A stretch of DNA of 15,586 nucleotides. Source: an uncultured Bacteroidales bacterium. Its GTDB lineage: Bacteria > Bacteroidota > Bacteroidia > Bacteroidales > P3. Each line of letters opens with the position of its first letter. The first letter of the stretch is position 1. Location: contig CAMWSI010000005.1 of assembly GCA_947176875.1 (NCBI GenBank), forward strand, positions 1 through 15,586. Reading direction: 5' to 3'. The notes below the pieces were generated by a model, which searched no databases, was not told where the DNA came from, and saw nothing but the letters and a program-made list of their open reading frames with translations. Below, in pieces: positions 1-8,351 of the stretch. Both the position numbers and the translations under genes were made by a program.

Positions 1-1295
1 ACTTGGGCGTCATTCGTTAGTCGATATTGTTCTTGAAATTTGAGGATATCCGCAGCACCTTCTCCGACAACTTTTACGAATTCATCATACGCTTTTTGTC
101 GTTTTTGTAAGTTTTCTTCGTCCCTCTTCAATTGCTGCTTGACGGATTCGGGGGTAGTTGTCGCTTCCGAAAGAATAGATAAAGAATTGGTTGTATTTTG
201 TACGACTTTCAAATATTTCTCAGCCGCCTCGATCTTATCGCGCGTGAGGTTGTAGTTCTTGATGCCATCGGCAAACTCCTGTTTCGCCGCTTCCCGCTCC
301 TCCTCACTGGCGTAATTCCGGGTCTTGGTCAAGGCGAAGAGGTTCTCCAGCTGGGCGTCCCGCACGGACTTCGCCGTGTCCTCCTCCTGCTGATAGATGC
401 CCTCCATGTTCTTAAGATACTTTTCGCCGGCTGCCAACCGCTCTTCGTAGGATAAGGACGTGTTGCGTACTGCTTCGTCGAGGGCGGCATTTTCCTGGGA
501 CATCGATGCCCGCAACAGCGTCGTGGAGTTTGTCCGTTCGAATACCTCATCCAATACTTCTTTTAGGGTGCGACCTGCTTGTGCCGCCTCTTTTGCGTTG
601 CGGATCAACAGGGAAAAATCAACCGAGGCCACGGATTTCCGGAAAAGCTCCCACGTGTTTTGCCAGCCGGCGACTTCTTTTGCCAGCGCATCGCCCGTTG
701 CCTGCGTAGACGACAGGCTCGACATGAAGAGCTTGAAAGCGGCCGTCGCCGCACCGGCAAACGCAGCGACCAATGCAAGCGGGCCCGAAGCAAGCCCCTT
801 CAGCGAGTTACCGAACTTGCCATTTACACCGATAGCTTGCAGTATACTGTTTGTGTAATTTCCGACATTTCGGCGATAATCTCCGTGCGCCTCCTCGGAT
901 TTCTTCAAGGCGGCAGTGGTTTCGGCCATCGCCTTTTGCAGGGCCTCGTTCTTTGCCTCGTAATCCGCATCCTCCTTTTTGAGGAGACGCCATTCGGCCG
1001 TCAGCGCCGACAACTTCGCCCGCTGCTTATCGATTTCGCCCGTTGATGCGTTATTCGCTTTCTGGGTGTTCGTGATCTGGGTCTGCACCGTGCGCAGTTG
1101 GTCGCTCGTAATCTTTATTTCAGCATTGTATCGCTGGTATTCGAGTCGCCCCTCCTCGGTGGTCTGGTCGAGGGCTTTCTGCTCGTTCTTCAGCTTGTCG
1201 AGCTCGACTTGTAGCTTCGCCGCCTCTTTCAAAGCCCCGGATGCGTTCAAATCGAAGTCCAGAATTACCTGGCGCTGTGTGGTATTCTCAGCCAT
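1..1295 (-). CDS. Phage tail tape measure protein, N-terminal part (runs off the window)
   Basis: The frame is open from an ATG at 1295 to the left edge (431 codons), so the C-terminus is missing. Residues about 15-135 are a long charged, Leu/Lys/Glu/Gln-rich coiled coil (for example LQVELDKLKNEQKALDQ). This is followed by the NVGNYTNSI segment common in Bacteroidota tape measure proteins, then an Ala/Gly-rich hydrophobic stretch at about 165-190 (GPLALVAAFAGAATAAFKLF) that could be a membrane-inserting segment. More coiled coil follows to the edge. In this family the protein sets tail length, fills the tail tube and helps DNA entry. The start is preceded by an A-rich leader (aaaataa) and follows a 103-bp gap from the 964-aa tail gene. 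That gap holds a candidate opposite-strand RNA gene. Product confidence is high; the exact start is moderately sure. Confidence 0.85.
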   Translation of the reverse strand, partial: MAENTTQRQVILDFDLNASGALKEAAKLQVELDKLKNEQKALDQTTEEGRLEYQRYNAEIKITSDQLRTVQTQITNTQKANNASTGEIDKQRAKLSALTAEWRLLKKEDADYEAKNEALQKAMAETTAALKKSEEAHGDYRRNVGNYTNSILQAIGVNGKFGNSLKGLASGPLALVAAFAGAATAAFKLFMSSLSSTQATGDALAKEVAGWQNTWELFRKSVASVDFSLLIRNAKEAAQAGRTLKEVLDEVFERTNSTTLLRASMSQENAALDEAVRNTSLSYEERLAAGEKYLKNMEGIYQQEEDTAKSVRDAQLENLFALTKTRNYASEEEREAAKQEFADGIKNYNLTRDKIEAAEKYLKVVQNTTNSLSILSEATTTPESVKQQLKRDEENLQKRQKAYDEFVKVVGEGAADILKFQEQYRLTNDAQ

Positions 1296-1299
1296 TTAT

Positions 1300-1330
1300 T
1301 TTGCGTTTTTCGAAAAATGTTCTACCTTTG
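1300..1330 (+). promoter_or_regulatory. Bacteroidota-type promoter pointing against the phage operon
   Basis: The plus strand has TTTG at 1300-1303, exactly 19 nt, then TAccTTTG at 1323-1330. This matches the Bacteroides primary-sigma consensus (-33 TTTG, -7 TAnnTTTG, 19-21 nt spacing). It lies just upstream of the tape measure start codon but faces away from it. A 12-bp palindrome (TTTTTCGAAAAA, 1306-1317) sits between the two boxes and could be an operator. Seen: the boxes and their spacing. Inferred: that the promoter is active, with a start near 1337. Confidence 0.55.
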
Positions 1331-1336
1331 TGATGG

Positions 1337-1399
1337 CCGGAGACTTGTCCGTCCGGATTACTTTTTTAACCCCTGATGCTTCGGCGTCCGGGGTATTTT
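1337..1399 (+). ncRNA. Candidate small antisense RNA in the tail operon (about 63 nt)
   Basis: It begins about 7 nt after the -7 box, in the only gap of the tail block. The predicted RNA has a first short hairpin (CCGGA 1337-1341 pairing with TCCGG 1352-1356), a pyrimidine run (cttttttaa 1361-1369), and a strong second hairpin with a UUCG loop ending in a U-rich tail. All real genes here are on the other strand, so the RNA would be complementary to the stretch between the 964-aa tail gene stop and the tape measure start. A role in controlling tape measure translation or processing is inference. Alternatively the structure works in the minus-strand mRNA as a processing or stability element. 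No similarity search was possible. Confidence 0.45.
1369..1399 (+). terminator. Intrinsic terminator, plus strand, with UUCG tetraloop
   Basis: ACCCC (1369-1373) pairs with GGGGT (1390-1394). After one mismatch, GATGC (1375-1379) pairs with GCGTC (1384-1388, one G-T wobble), closing a cTTCGg tetraloop. TATTTT follows. In the minus orientation the stem is followed by an A-run, so it would not terminate the phage operon. It therefore fits the opposite-strand transcript. Confidence 0.5.
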
Positions 1400-4293
1400 C
1401 ATAGGGTTTTGGTTACGACGAAACCCTGCGTAAACTCTCCTCCGCTGTAGGATACTCTCGATTCGAAATAACAGCGGTTCGACAACTCCTCCGGCTTCCA
1501 CGTACCAGTGGTAACCACGGCTACCGCAAACGTTACGGCTTTGTTCATCCCATTCACGATTTTATATCCGAAGCCCTTCGAGTTGTTGGCTTTCTGGATA
1601 TGCACGAACTGCCGCCCCTTCTTATCGGTCTTAACCTTCCAACGAAACGTATTATTACCAATGTAGGCACCGCTCGTGTTGATAGCGATCTTCCCGTCTG
1701 CCTCGATCTTGTAAGGATAGTATGGTATATGCCATCTCTTTAGGGACGGGTGGTAATCGCGCGCTCGGTTCGATGCTGAAGACATATACGCCATACGTCC
1801 CGCACCGCGGGTCATGATGACGACGCTCTCGCCTGTTTTGAGCGGCCGAGACGTCTGAACGTATAGATTCGTGCCGTCGGTGCGCAACTTCAGTGTGATG
1901 TCGTACTCCTCCGTCTGGAAGAACTCCTGCGTGATGTTGATCCTGCGCACGACCGTCGGATCCTCCTCGACCGAGATGATGATCGACGAGACCATATTCG
2001 ACGACGTTCCATTGCCGTCGATGACCAGCTCGACGAATCCACCCTCCACGTTGATCGTGCCGCCGTACACTCCCGAAGTGGAGACTTTCGGGGTGCCGTT
2101 CGTTCTGTAGGCGACTCGATACTTGCCGCCCTCATACGGGACGGTGAGGTCGATATCCGCGTTTCTGTTATTCAGCGTAAGGTAGTAATTTATCGTCCCT
2201 TCATTGTTCGACATCTTCACCAACTCGACCTTCGTAGGTTGCCCGGCGACGAAGTTGTCGATCTTCGAGATGTAGAAGAAACAGCCGTACGGTTTCAGCC
2301 ACACGGGCGTGAGCAGGTCGAGCTGCGCGATGTCCAGCGTACTGAGATTGAAATAAGCGCTGATCGTCCGAGCGTTCGCCATCAACCGCTTGACCGGCGT
2401 GTAGTAACGGTCGATCAGCTCCTGCATCGTTACCGTTACGGATTGCGGGAAGGGATAGGACGGGACATTGAACTTGTCGTAATTGTTGATTTCGAGATTG
2501 AACACCACTTCCTCATTGATGCGAAGCAAGTGAACCTTGCACCCTTTGTAGGTTAGCGTAACGCCGACCGTGCGTCCCGTGTCCTCATCGGTTTCGAACG
2601 ATGGCTCCAATGTCGGAACCACCGCCAACGGCCGCGCCGTAATCGGGTTGCCCGGCTGGTCGACAATCGTTCTGTCTACGATGTCCCGTCCCGCCTCGGC
2701 CGCGATCGTGAAGAGGGTCTTTTCGCTTGTCAAAGTTCGATTCGCCACCGAGAAACTTCCCGCGTCATGCGTCCCGTCGTCCGTGTTGTCGGTCAACTGG
2801 ATGATGTTTCGCTGCGCGTAGTTGGCCAGCGAGAAGCCGACATTGCGCTCGTTGTTGATAACGAGCTTGCGACTCCAATCCACGTACTGTCCCGCATCGC
2901 GCCGGCGGTACAACTCATCAAAGGAGTACAGGCGAACCGTTCCGATAATGCCGTCCTGCGAGACATTCGGTGCCTCGACGACATCGACGAGGACGCCGAA
3001 CGATTGTATGAACGTTTGCACCAGCTCCTTGTAAGTCTTGAAACCGCTCGCCCGGGCATAGTCGAATCTCGAGCCGATGCCGGGCGCCGCGTCCTCGTGA
3101 ACGAGCGACACCTGCGCCGTTACCTCGATGGAGGTGTAATCACTATAATCGCCGCCGGTGCTGCCGCTGCCATATATCCCTATCTCCCAACCGATGTAGT
3201 TTCCCGTGTTGAGCTCCGGAACGTCGACCTCAATTGTTCTTTCATTACCGGCTGGAACTGTTCCTGTAAGCGGGAAATCATCGTCCTTGATCGTCTGAGT
3301 TGGCCTGAAAGTGTTCTCGTGATAATTCTGTTGGCGATTGACAATGGCGTAGATTTTCACCTTGCGCGTGGTATCCAACGGCTGGCTACCGACGTTCTTG
3401 ATAGTGATTTCCAGCTTGTAATCGCCGGGCTGGGGCGCGTAATAACCCCACTGGTTGAACTGTTGATTCGAACCGTCGTGTTTCACCAACTCGGAGCCGC
3501 CCATCTTCTCGGGCTGCAACATATAATCCAGCTCCACGGTGGTATAGGTAGTCGAAGAATTGCCGCCGGGATAAGGCAGGGCAGCACGCTTGCCGATGTA
3601 TGTTGCTGTAACGCTGCTATCCTCGGTGATCTTCGAGGCGGTGATGTAGAGCGACTTCATGAAAGGATCATCGAGGAGGTTGGATTCGACCCGATATCCG
3701 TACATGTAAAACATCTGCTCGATCATCGTGATGAAGCGATAACAGGGTACGAGGCTATACACGTTCACGGTGCTTCTGGGGAACGGATCGGTCGTCGATA
3801 GCCCTTGCTTGGTGAATACGGCCGGCCACCGCCTATCTCCGGACGCCTCGGCATTGTCCCGCACGATGTGGTCGGAAGTCCAGACGTTCTCCCAAAGGAT
3901 ATTGCCCATATTCTCGTTGTCGACGTCTCCGAGGAGCGAGAACAGATCCACCGTGTTGGAGACGATCTGGCAGTCGATCGACCCCCCGGCGTTGTCGTCG
4001 AGGTTATCGACATACAGCACGGCGCCGAACGGCGAGAGCTGCGCGCCCTCGCAAAGGAGCTTGCAACGCCGCGGCGTGTAGGCCGCATCGGCCACGACGG
4101 CGAAGCTGTCGAGGAAGCCCAGCAGGCGCATGTTCTTGGGGGTCTTCGGCAGCTTGATAGCCTGCGAGTAGGCGGCACGCCGATCCTTCAATTCGTTGAG
4201 ACTGGCGATCTGGTAATTCATCGCCGGCACCTCGTCCCCGAGGTCGAGGTCTTCGTAGCCGTTGCCGGCATCGTAGAGCAGTCGGTAATCCAT
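1399..4293 (-). CDS. Large tail protein (964 aa), probable tail-tip/baseplate or receptor-binding component with BACON-like domain
   Basis: I take the start at 4293 (MDYRLLYDAGNGYEDLDLG). The frame is open upstream to 4368, but that part overlaps the previous gene and has no ATG. The N-terminal segment (IASLNELKDRRAAYSQAIKL, KLPKTPKNMRLLGFLDSF) resembles large structural proteins of Bacteroidota siphophages. The middle is beta-rich with no obvious enzyme motif. Residues about 718-792 look like an Ig-type BACON-like unit, ending in the typical ...RINITQE strand. No signal peptide or transmembrane segment is evident. It sits between the 373-aa tail protein (2-nt gap) and the tape measure gene. 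A tail-tip hub or glycan-binding adhesin role is inferred from size, domain and position. That it is a tail structural protein is fairly sure; the precise role is not. Confidence 0.75.
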   Translation of the reverse strand: MDYRLLYDAGNGYEDLDLGDEVPAMNYQIASLNELKDRRAAYSQAIKLPKTPKNMRLLGFLDSFAVVADAAYTPRRCKLLCEGAQLSPFGAVLYVDNLDDNAGGSIDCQIVSNTVDLFSLLGDVDNENMGNILWENVWTSDHIVRDNAEASGDRRWPAVFTKQGLSTTDPFPRSTVNVYSLVPCYRFITMIEQMFYMYGYRVESNLLDDPFMKSLYITASKITEDSSVTATYIGKRAALPYPGGNSSTTYTTVELDYMLQPEKMGGSELVKHDGSNQQFNQWGYYAPQPGDYKLEITIKNVGSQPLDTTRKVKIYAIVNRQQNYHENTFRPTQTIKDDDFPLTGTVPAGNERTIEVDVPELNTGNYIGWEIGIYGSGSTGGDYSDYTSIEVTAQVSLVHEDAAPGIGSRFDYARASGFKTYKELVQTFIQSFGVLVDVVEAPNVSQDGIIGTVRLYSFDELYRRRDAGQYVDWSRKLVINNERNVGFSLANYAQRNIIQLTDNTDDGTHDAGSFSVANRTLTSEKTLFTIAAEAGRDIVDRTIVDQPGNPITARPLAVVPTLEPSFETDEDTGRTVGVTLTYKGCKVHLLRINEEVVFNLEINNYDKFNVPSYPFPQSVTVTMQELIDRYYTPVKRLMANARTISAYFNLSTLDIAQLDLLTPVWLKPYGCFFYISKIDNFVAGQPTKVELVKMSNNEGTINYYLTLNNRNADIDLTVPYEGGKYRVAYRTNGTPKVSTSGVYGGTINVEGGFVELVIDGNGTSSNMVSSIIISVEEDPTVVRRINITQEFFQTEEYDITLKLRTDGTNLYVQTSRPLKTGESVVIMTRGAGRMAYMSSASNRARDYHPSLKRWHIPYYPYKIEADGKIAINTSGAYIGNNTFRWKVKTDKKGRQFVHIQKANNSKGFGYKIVNGMNKAVTFAVAVVTTGTWKPEELSNRCYFESRVSYSGGEFTQGFVVTKTL

Positions 4294-4295
4294 TG

Positions 4296-5417
4296 TCAGA
4301 ATTGGGTTAAAATGCGCGGCATGGCGAACGTGAATTCCACGCTGCCGAATCCGTTGCGGGAGTTCCACGAGGCCGAGAACCCCTCAGCTATGACGATCGT
4401 CTGCCATGTCCGTATTTCCTCGTTGAACCACTGAATACGCGGAGACCGCGGCAGGGCTGCCAATGCCCGGTATTCGTCTTTGGACAGCAGGCCCTCGCCG
4501 ACGGTTACCGTCCGCGTGGCGCTGAGCGAGACCGTCGCCTGCGTGTAAATCGGATCCGTGATATAGAGCTGGATGTTGGAGACATCCTCCACGTCGTCCG
4601 TCTCCTCGCGGCGCTCGAACATCCAGGTATTCCACCCGCCCGAGGCGTTGATCCAACGCACGTAGAACGGCGCATCGGGTTCGCAGCCCTCAAGAACCGG
4701 ATAGGATGCGAGTTGCGTCGATTGTTCTTTATATGTCCAGACCTCGACCATATCAATGCTCTGAAAGTCGTAATCAAAGGTTATGGTGCCGAGCGGATAT
4801 TGTATGCGGTCGGAAAGCTGATCTCTGCCGTTGAATTTGAGGATGTACTCCAAAGTCTTGGAGTCGAAAGACCGTAGGGTGAGGAAGAACGGATAACGCT
4901 TATATCGAATCAACGGCGTATCGGTCAATTTGGCGTAAGCGTTAAATCCCCAATAGCTGTCATAATATCCGGGTTGCCCAACGGCGTTTAGAGCGTAGAA
5001 GAATGCCTTTCGCGTGCCATTATCGTCAATGTAGCCCTGTGCTACTAAATTCAGGTTCGGCCTTACGATCCCGTCGATTCCTGCGTCATATGCGAACGCC
5101 CGCCGCATGATGAAGGAGAGATCTATGTAGCCGTTACCGTCCGGGCCTGCCTCGGGGGTAAGGGTTACGGTGTATGTTTGAACCGGGTCGGTTTCGATCA
5201 CAGCGACGAACGTCATAGGATCGAGGGTGTCCTGATTCCGCGCATCGTACAGCGCGGTCATCTCGCTCTGTATTCTGGTGCGCTCGGCCGTCGTGGTCGC
5301 TTTAGCTAAGTCCAAGGTGAGCTGGTCGTAGCGCGCCTTCGGGGTTTGCACGACAAGGGGAATTTCGTTGAAAGCCGCCACGAGGGCGGGAGGCGCTTTT
5401 AAAATCACTATTGCCAT
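4296..5417 (-). CDS. Phage tail protein, possibly distal-tail-like (373 aa)
   Basis: ATG at 5417 overlaps the stop of the preceding gene by 10 nt, and the TGA is 2 nt before the next start. This spacing indicates cotranslation in the tail operon. The sequence is beta-rich with many aromatic residues (for example YYDSYWGFNAYAKL) and a short charged helix near residues 28-60. The C-terminus (GFSASWNSRNGFGSVEFTF) reads like the closing strand of a tail-tip beta-sandwich. No catalytic motif is visible. A distal tail protein linking tube to tip is suggested only by its position between small head-tail/tail genes and the 964-aa protein. Conservation with known Dit proteins cannot be judged by eye. 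Confidence 0.7.
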   Translation of the reverse strand: MAIVILKAPPALVAAFNEIPLVVQTPKARYDQLTLDLAKATTTAERTRIQSEMTALYDARNQDTLDPMTFVAVIETDPVQTYTVTLTPEAGPDGNGYIDLSFIMRRAFAYDAGIDGIVRPNLNLVAQGYIDDNGTRKAFFYALNAVGQPGYYDSYWGFNAYAKLTDTPLIRYKRYPFFLTLRSFDSKTLEYILKFNGRDQLSDRIQYPLGTITFDYDFQSIDMVEVWTYKEQSTQLASYPVLEGCEPDAPFYVRWINASGGWNTWMFERREETDDVEDVSNIQLYITDPIYTQATVSLSATRTVTVGEGLLSKDEYRALAALPRSPRIQWFNEEIRTWQTIVIAEGFSASWNSRNGFGSVEFTFAMPRILTQF

Positions 5418-5878
5418 AGATTGTCGATCTGTTTTACTATCTGCGTTTCATAAAAGCCCGCCAGCCTCTTGGATATGCGGGTGGTGAAGTCTCGGATCGG
5501 AGTGTAGAAGATATCTTGCTCTAATCCCATGCTGCCGGCGTCCTGCCACAGCGAGGTACCATCGCGTCTGATCTTCCATGCCACGGCATTCGCCCACCGA
5601 TCGAATTCCTCCTCCGATCCGAACGATATGCCTTTGTATGCCGCCCACTCCTTGATGATCGCGGCAAAATTATAGGGCACCTTGCCGGGACGGCGGCCCC
5701 GGGCGAGCACCCCGATATAGCCGGGCCCGGTGAGCTGGCCGCCCGATATCGAGACAGCCTCCACCGCAATCGCAGCGTAAGTGTCGCCGCTGGCCTCCTG
5801 ACCGGCTTTGCGCGACGCCTCGATGATGTCGCGGCGCAGCTGCTCCAGCTCCTCCCATATGATGCGATCCGTCGTCAT
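5408..5878 (-). CDS. HK97 gp10-like tail/neck component (156 aa)
   Basis: The protein opens with an amphipathic helix (WEELEQLRRDIIEASRKAG). A segment PGYIGVLARGRRPGKVP follows, then IIKEWAAYKGISF and AWKIRRDGTSLW. The order 'RGxxPGK.P ... I..W...KGI ... A..I.R.GT' is the pattern of HK97 gp10-like and related tail-completion proteins, which join head and tail or plug the tail end. It starts 1 nt after the stop of the upstream gene and overlaps the downstream gene by 10 nt. The size fits the family. The family assignment is from motif order, so it is probable rather than certain. Confidence 0.65.
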   Translation of the reverse strand: MTTDRIIWEELEQLRRDIIEASRKAGQEASGDTYAAIAVEAVSISGGQLTGPGYIGVLARGRRPGKVPYNFAAIIKEWAAYKGISFGSEEEFDRWANAVAWKIRRDGTSLWQDAGSMGLEQDIFYTPIRDFTTRISKRLAGFYETQIVKQIDNLWQ

Positions 5879-5879
5879 G

Positions 5880-6377
5880 CTATTTACGAGACAGGCGTCG
5901 TTGCCGCTCCCTGCTCTCTATGACCTTTCTGTAGTTGCGTTGGTACTTGAAGCCCTCCAAATCGGCGTACAGCAGGCCGAAGACCTTGCCGTACTCCCAT
6001 TGCAGTATCTCGTCCGGGTCTTTGCCGAACTTCTCGGCAAGTGTCATCACCGTCATCATAGGCCCCAGCTTCTTGCCGAGGTTGTTGATGCCGGCGGCGA
6101 TCTCCTCGGCCGTGGGCTGGTAAGCCAACATCGTCGTCTCTCGCTCCATCCAATAGCGCAGCCCATCGACGACCTCCTCGAACCATGCGATCCATTCGGG
6201 GGTGAATGCCTGCACCCAATCGGGGTGCAGGCATTTCATCGTAGCGGTGTACTTCTCCGATACGCTCGCACCTTCCCGGGCGAGGATTTCCCCGATCTCG
6301 ATACGCTGGCCGTATGTTAGCTTTCCGCCCCGAATGTCGATCTTGACCAGGCCGGCTATCTGAACGTCGTTGTGCAT
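5880..6377 (-). CDS. Tail assembly chaperone-like protein (165 aa)
   Basis: ATG at 6377 overlaps the end of the preceding gene by 22 nt. The protein is mainly helical and acidic/basic mixed, with MERETTMLAYQPTAEEIAAG, then ITVMTLAEKFGKDPDEIL-like helices and a strongly basic end (VIESRERQRRLSRK). Size, helical character and position shortly before tail-tip and tape measure genes fit a tail assembly chaperone, which coats the tape measure during assembly. No slippery frameshift site or second product was recognised. If the chaperone role is wrong, it is simply a conserved hypothetical tail gene. Confidence 0.6.
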   Translation of the reverse strand: MHNDVQIAGLVKIDIRGGKLTYGQRIEIGEILAREGASVSEKYTATMKCLHPDWVQAFTPEWIAWFEEVVDGLRYWMERETTMLAYQPTAEEIAAGINNLGKKLGPMMTVMTLAEKFGKDPDEILQWEYGKVFGLLYADLEGFKYQRNYRKVIESRERQRRLSRK

Positions 6378-6883
6378 GGTGTCTGCTGTAAGAGGGTGAA
6401 GTCGAGGACTACGGCCACCTCGTTGGAATCGAAGCGCGAGAGGTGCGGATAGGTGAATGTATAGTCCCCCACCGAGTATCCGCGCAGGTCGCCGCGCATT
6501 GCCGTGTCTATCGCCTCCATGAACGGAACCACGACCTCCTCCTCGATGCGGTCGCGGATCGCCTGCCGTGTCATCGTGAGCGTGTGCTGCGCCTGCACAG
6601 ATAGCGGCGTGTTGCCCAGTCCTGCGAACGGTTCCAGCTCTTTGGAGAAGCGGCAGAAGTAGATCGACAGCCGTGTCTCCTTTTGCCGGAAGAATCCCTG
6701 CGTCCGGTTCTGCGGGATGCGGTATCGGCCGCCGCGCACCTCCTCGATAAAGATCAGCCCGGCGCTGTTCTCCACGGCGTCGGCTTTAACGTTCATGGCG
6801 CTGGCCTCGTCGTACTCGTAGTAGTAGTCGGCATGCAGCGATTGGAGGATGTCCCCCAGTTTCTTAATCAATTGTCCGGTCAT
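6356..6883 (-). CDS. Small tail protein, tail terminator/completion-like (175 aa)
   Basis: ATG at 6883 lies 1 nt after the large terminase stop, so the two are surely cotranscribed. The N-terminal helix (LIKKLGDILQSLHADYYYEY) is followed by an alpha/beta body with RLSIYFCRFSKELEPFAG and a helix IRDRIEEEVVVPFMEAI. Such small alpha/beta proteins near the start of a tail block are often tail terminators. No diagnostic motif supports one named family. What is odd is the neighbour: a tail-type gene directly follows the terminase where a portal gene would be expected. Confidence 0.65.
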   Translation of the reverse strand: MTGQLIKKLGDILQSLHADYYYEYDEASAMNVKADAVENSAGLIFIEEVRGGRYRIPQNRTQGFFRQKETRLSIYFCRFSKELEPFAGLGNTPLSVQAQHTLTMTRQAIRDRIEEEVVVPFMEAIDTAMRGDLRGYSVGDYTFTYPHLSRFDSNEVAVVLDFTLLQQTPCTTTFR

Positions 6884-6884
6884 G

Positions 6885-8351
6885 TCAGTATCCGATATGT
6901 CGTATTCCTTTGGCCTTTTCGGTCATTTCCCGCTCAACGATGCCCGTCAGTACGTCCGGGGCATCGTGCCAGCGGTTGGCCCGAAAAAGCCGTTTGTAAG
7001 TCGTGATATGGGCGTGCAGCCGCTCCCAGCGTATCTTCCAATCCTCGGGAAAGTAGATGCGGGAGACGACCGCCTGGGCGTTGGTCAAGATGCGGGCCTC
7101 CTTATTGCCGTTCTGGTGGAACCACTCCACCCGGACGCCGGGCGCCAGTCGTTGCACGGCCCGGGCGAAACCGCGGCCGCCGTTGTTACTCTCGATAAGG
7201 GCCTCCAGCGTCCCGCTGCGCTTCAGCATCGCGGCGGTCGCCGGCTCCGTCTCCTCCATCGTCTCCTGCGTATAGAGCACGTCGGTAACGTAGATGTTCC
7301 CGACCTTATCCGTGCAGTAGCAGATCGAGCAAAGGTGATCGTCGCCCGTGTCGGCCGTGTCCGTGTAGTTGCTGCGGCGCACGATGTCGGCAGGCAGCTC
7401 GCTGTACGTCCGGAAGTGATCGCCGTATAGCAGGCCCTCCTTGCTGGACGGTCGACCTTGATACATGCAATCGAACTGCAGGCGGTCGATGCGCCGCTTG
7501 GCGTTCAGCAGTTCGACGCCGTGCCGATCCGGCCAAAGAGCCTCGCCCTGCTCGCGGGGATCGATATCGGTGGCCTCGCTCTCCTTGATGGCTTCGAGGT
7601 TTAGGTGCAGCCAACGGTCGGCCGGCGTCGTGTCGAGCTGTTCCCAGCTTCTCAGCTCCTCGACCGGTTCGTGCTTCATGATCGTACCCATCAGGTCGTC
7701 CTCATGCCAGCGCGTGAAGACCATCAGCTCCTGACTTCCGTTGTGCAGGCGCGTCTTGACGACCGAGGTGTACCACTCCCAACAGTTCTCCCGGATGACG
7801 GGCGAATTGGCCTCCATCGCATCCTTGTACAGGTCATCGAGGATGAAGCAGTCGACCTCGTTGCCGGTCAGTGCCCCCTCGCGTCCTGCAGCGAGCTGGA
7901 AGCCCGCACGGTCGACGATCTCGAACAGGTCGAACGTCTGCGCATAACCCTCGGCCCGCGGCGAAGTGGAGTTGCTCTTGAGTGTCGTGCCGGGAAACAG
8001 CTCCGTATAGGCCTCGTCCGTGATGATGCGCTGCACGCGCTTGTTAAACTTCGAAGCCAACGCCGCCGAGTAGGAAGCGATAGCTATATGCAGGTCGGGA
8101 TCGAGGCCCAACATGAACGCGGGCAGCAGCTGCGTAGAACCGAGCGATTTCCCGTGCTGCGGCGGTATCGAAACCATCAGCTTGCGGATGCGGCCTTTGG
8201 CAAAAGCATCCAGCACGCGATAGTACGACACGTGGAACGGCGTCAGCTGTATCGAGGGCATAGCCCACTTGGCAAAATCCCCGAGGTTGCTACGCGCCGC
8301 CCGCCGCTTCTGTTCCCGCAGCAGCAGATATGTCCGCTCGATCTCTCTCAT
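6885..8351 (-). CDS. terL: Phage terminase large subunit (488 aa)
   Basis: This is the DNA-packaging motor ATPase and headful/cos nuclease. Visible motifs: the Walker A-type loop PPQHGKS (residues 63-69), Walker B CFILDD (168-173) and the FTRWHEDDLMG segment (212-222) typical of this terminase group. The RNase H-like nuclease acidic residues are D331 in YTDTADTGDD, E386 in IESNNGGRG and HDAPD at 462-466. Length is normal and all key residues are present, so it should be functional. ATG at 8351 overlaps the small terminase stop as ATGA, indicating translational coupling. The next gene begins 1 nt after its stop and is tail-like, with no portal or capsid gene following. Confidence 0.96.
   Translation of the reverse strand: MREIERTYLLLREQKRRAARSNLGDFAKWAMPSIQLTPFHVSYYRVLDAFAKGRIRKLMVSIPPQHGKSLGSTQLLPAFMLGLDPDLHIAIASYSAALASKFNKRVQRIITDEAYTELFPGTTLKSNSTSPRAEGYAQTFDLFEIVDRAGFQLAAGREGALTGNEVDCFILDDLYKDAMEANSPVIRENCWEWYTSVVKTRLHNGSQELMVFTRWHEDDLMGTIMKHEPVEELRSWEQLDTTPADRWLHLNLEAIKESEATDIDPREQGEALWPDRHGVELLNAKRRIDRLQFDCMYQGRPSSKEGLLYGDHFRTYSELPADIVRRSNYTDTADTGDDHLCSICYCTDKVGNIYVTDVLYTQETMEETEPATAAMLKRSGTLEALIESNNGGRGFARAVQRLAPGVRVEWFHQNGNKEARILTNAQAVVSRIYFPEDWKIRWERLHAHITTYKRLFRANRWHDAPDVLTGIVEREMTEKAKGIRHIGY

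Noticed and set aside
2767..3801. 344-codon plus-strand ORF opposite the large tail gene
   Set aside because: It lies wholly over the 964-aa tail gene, is Val/Ile/Arg-rich without domain signs, and is a codon-composition shadow.
4294..4368. Upstream extension of the large tail gene
   Set aside because: The longer frame has no ATG until 4293, overlaps the previous gene by 73 nt, and its peptide is basic and unlike the family start.
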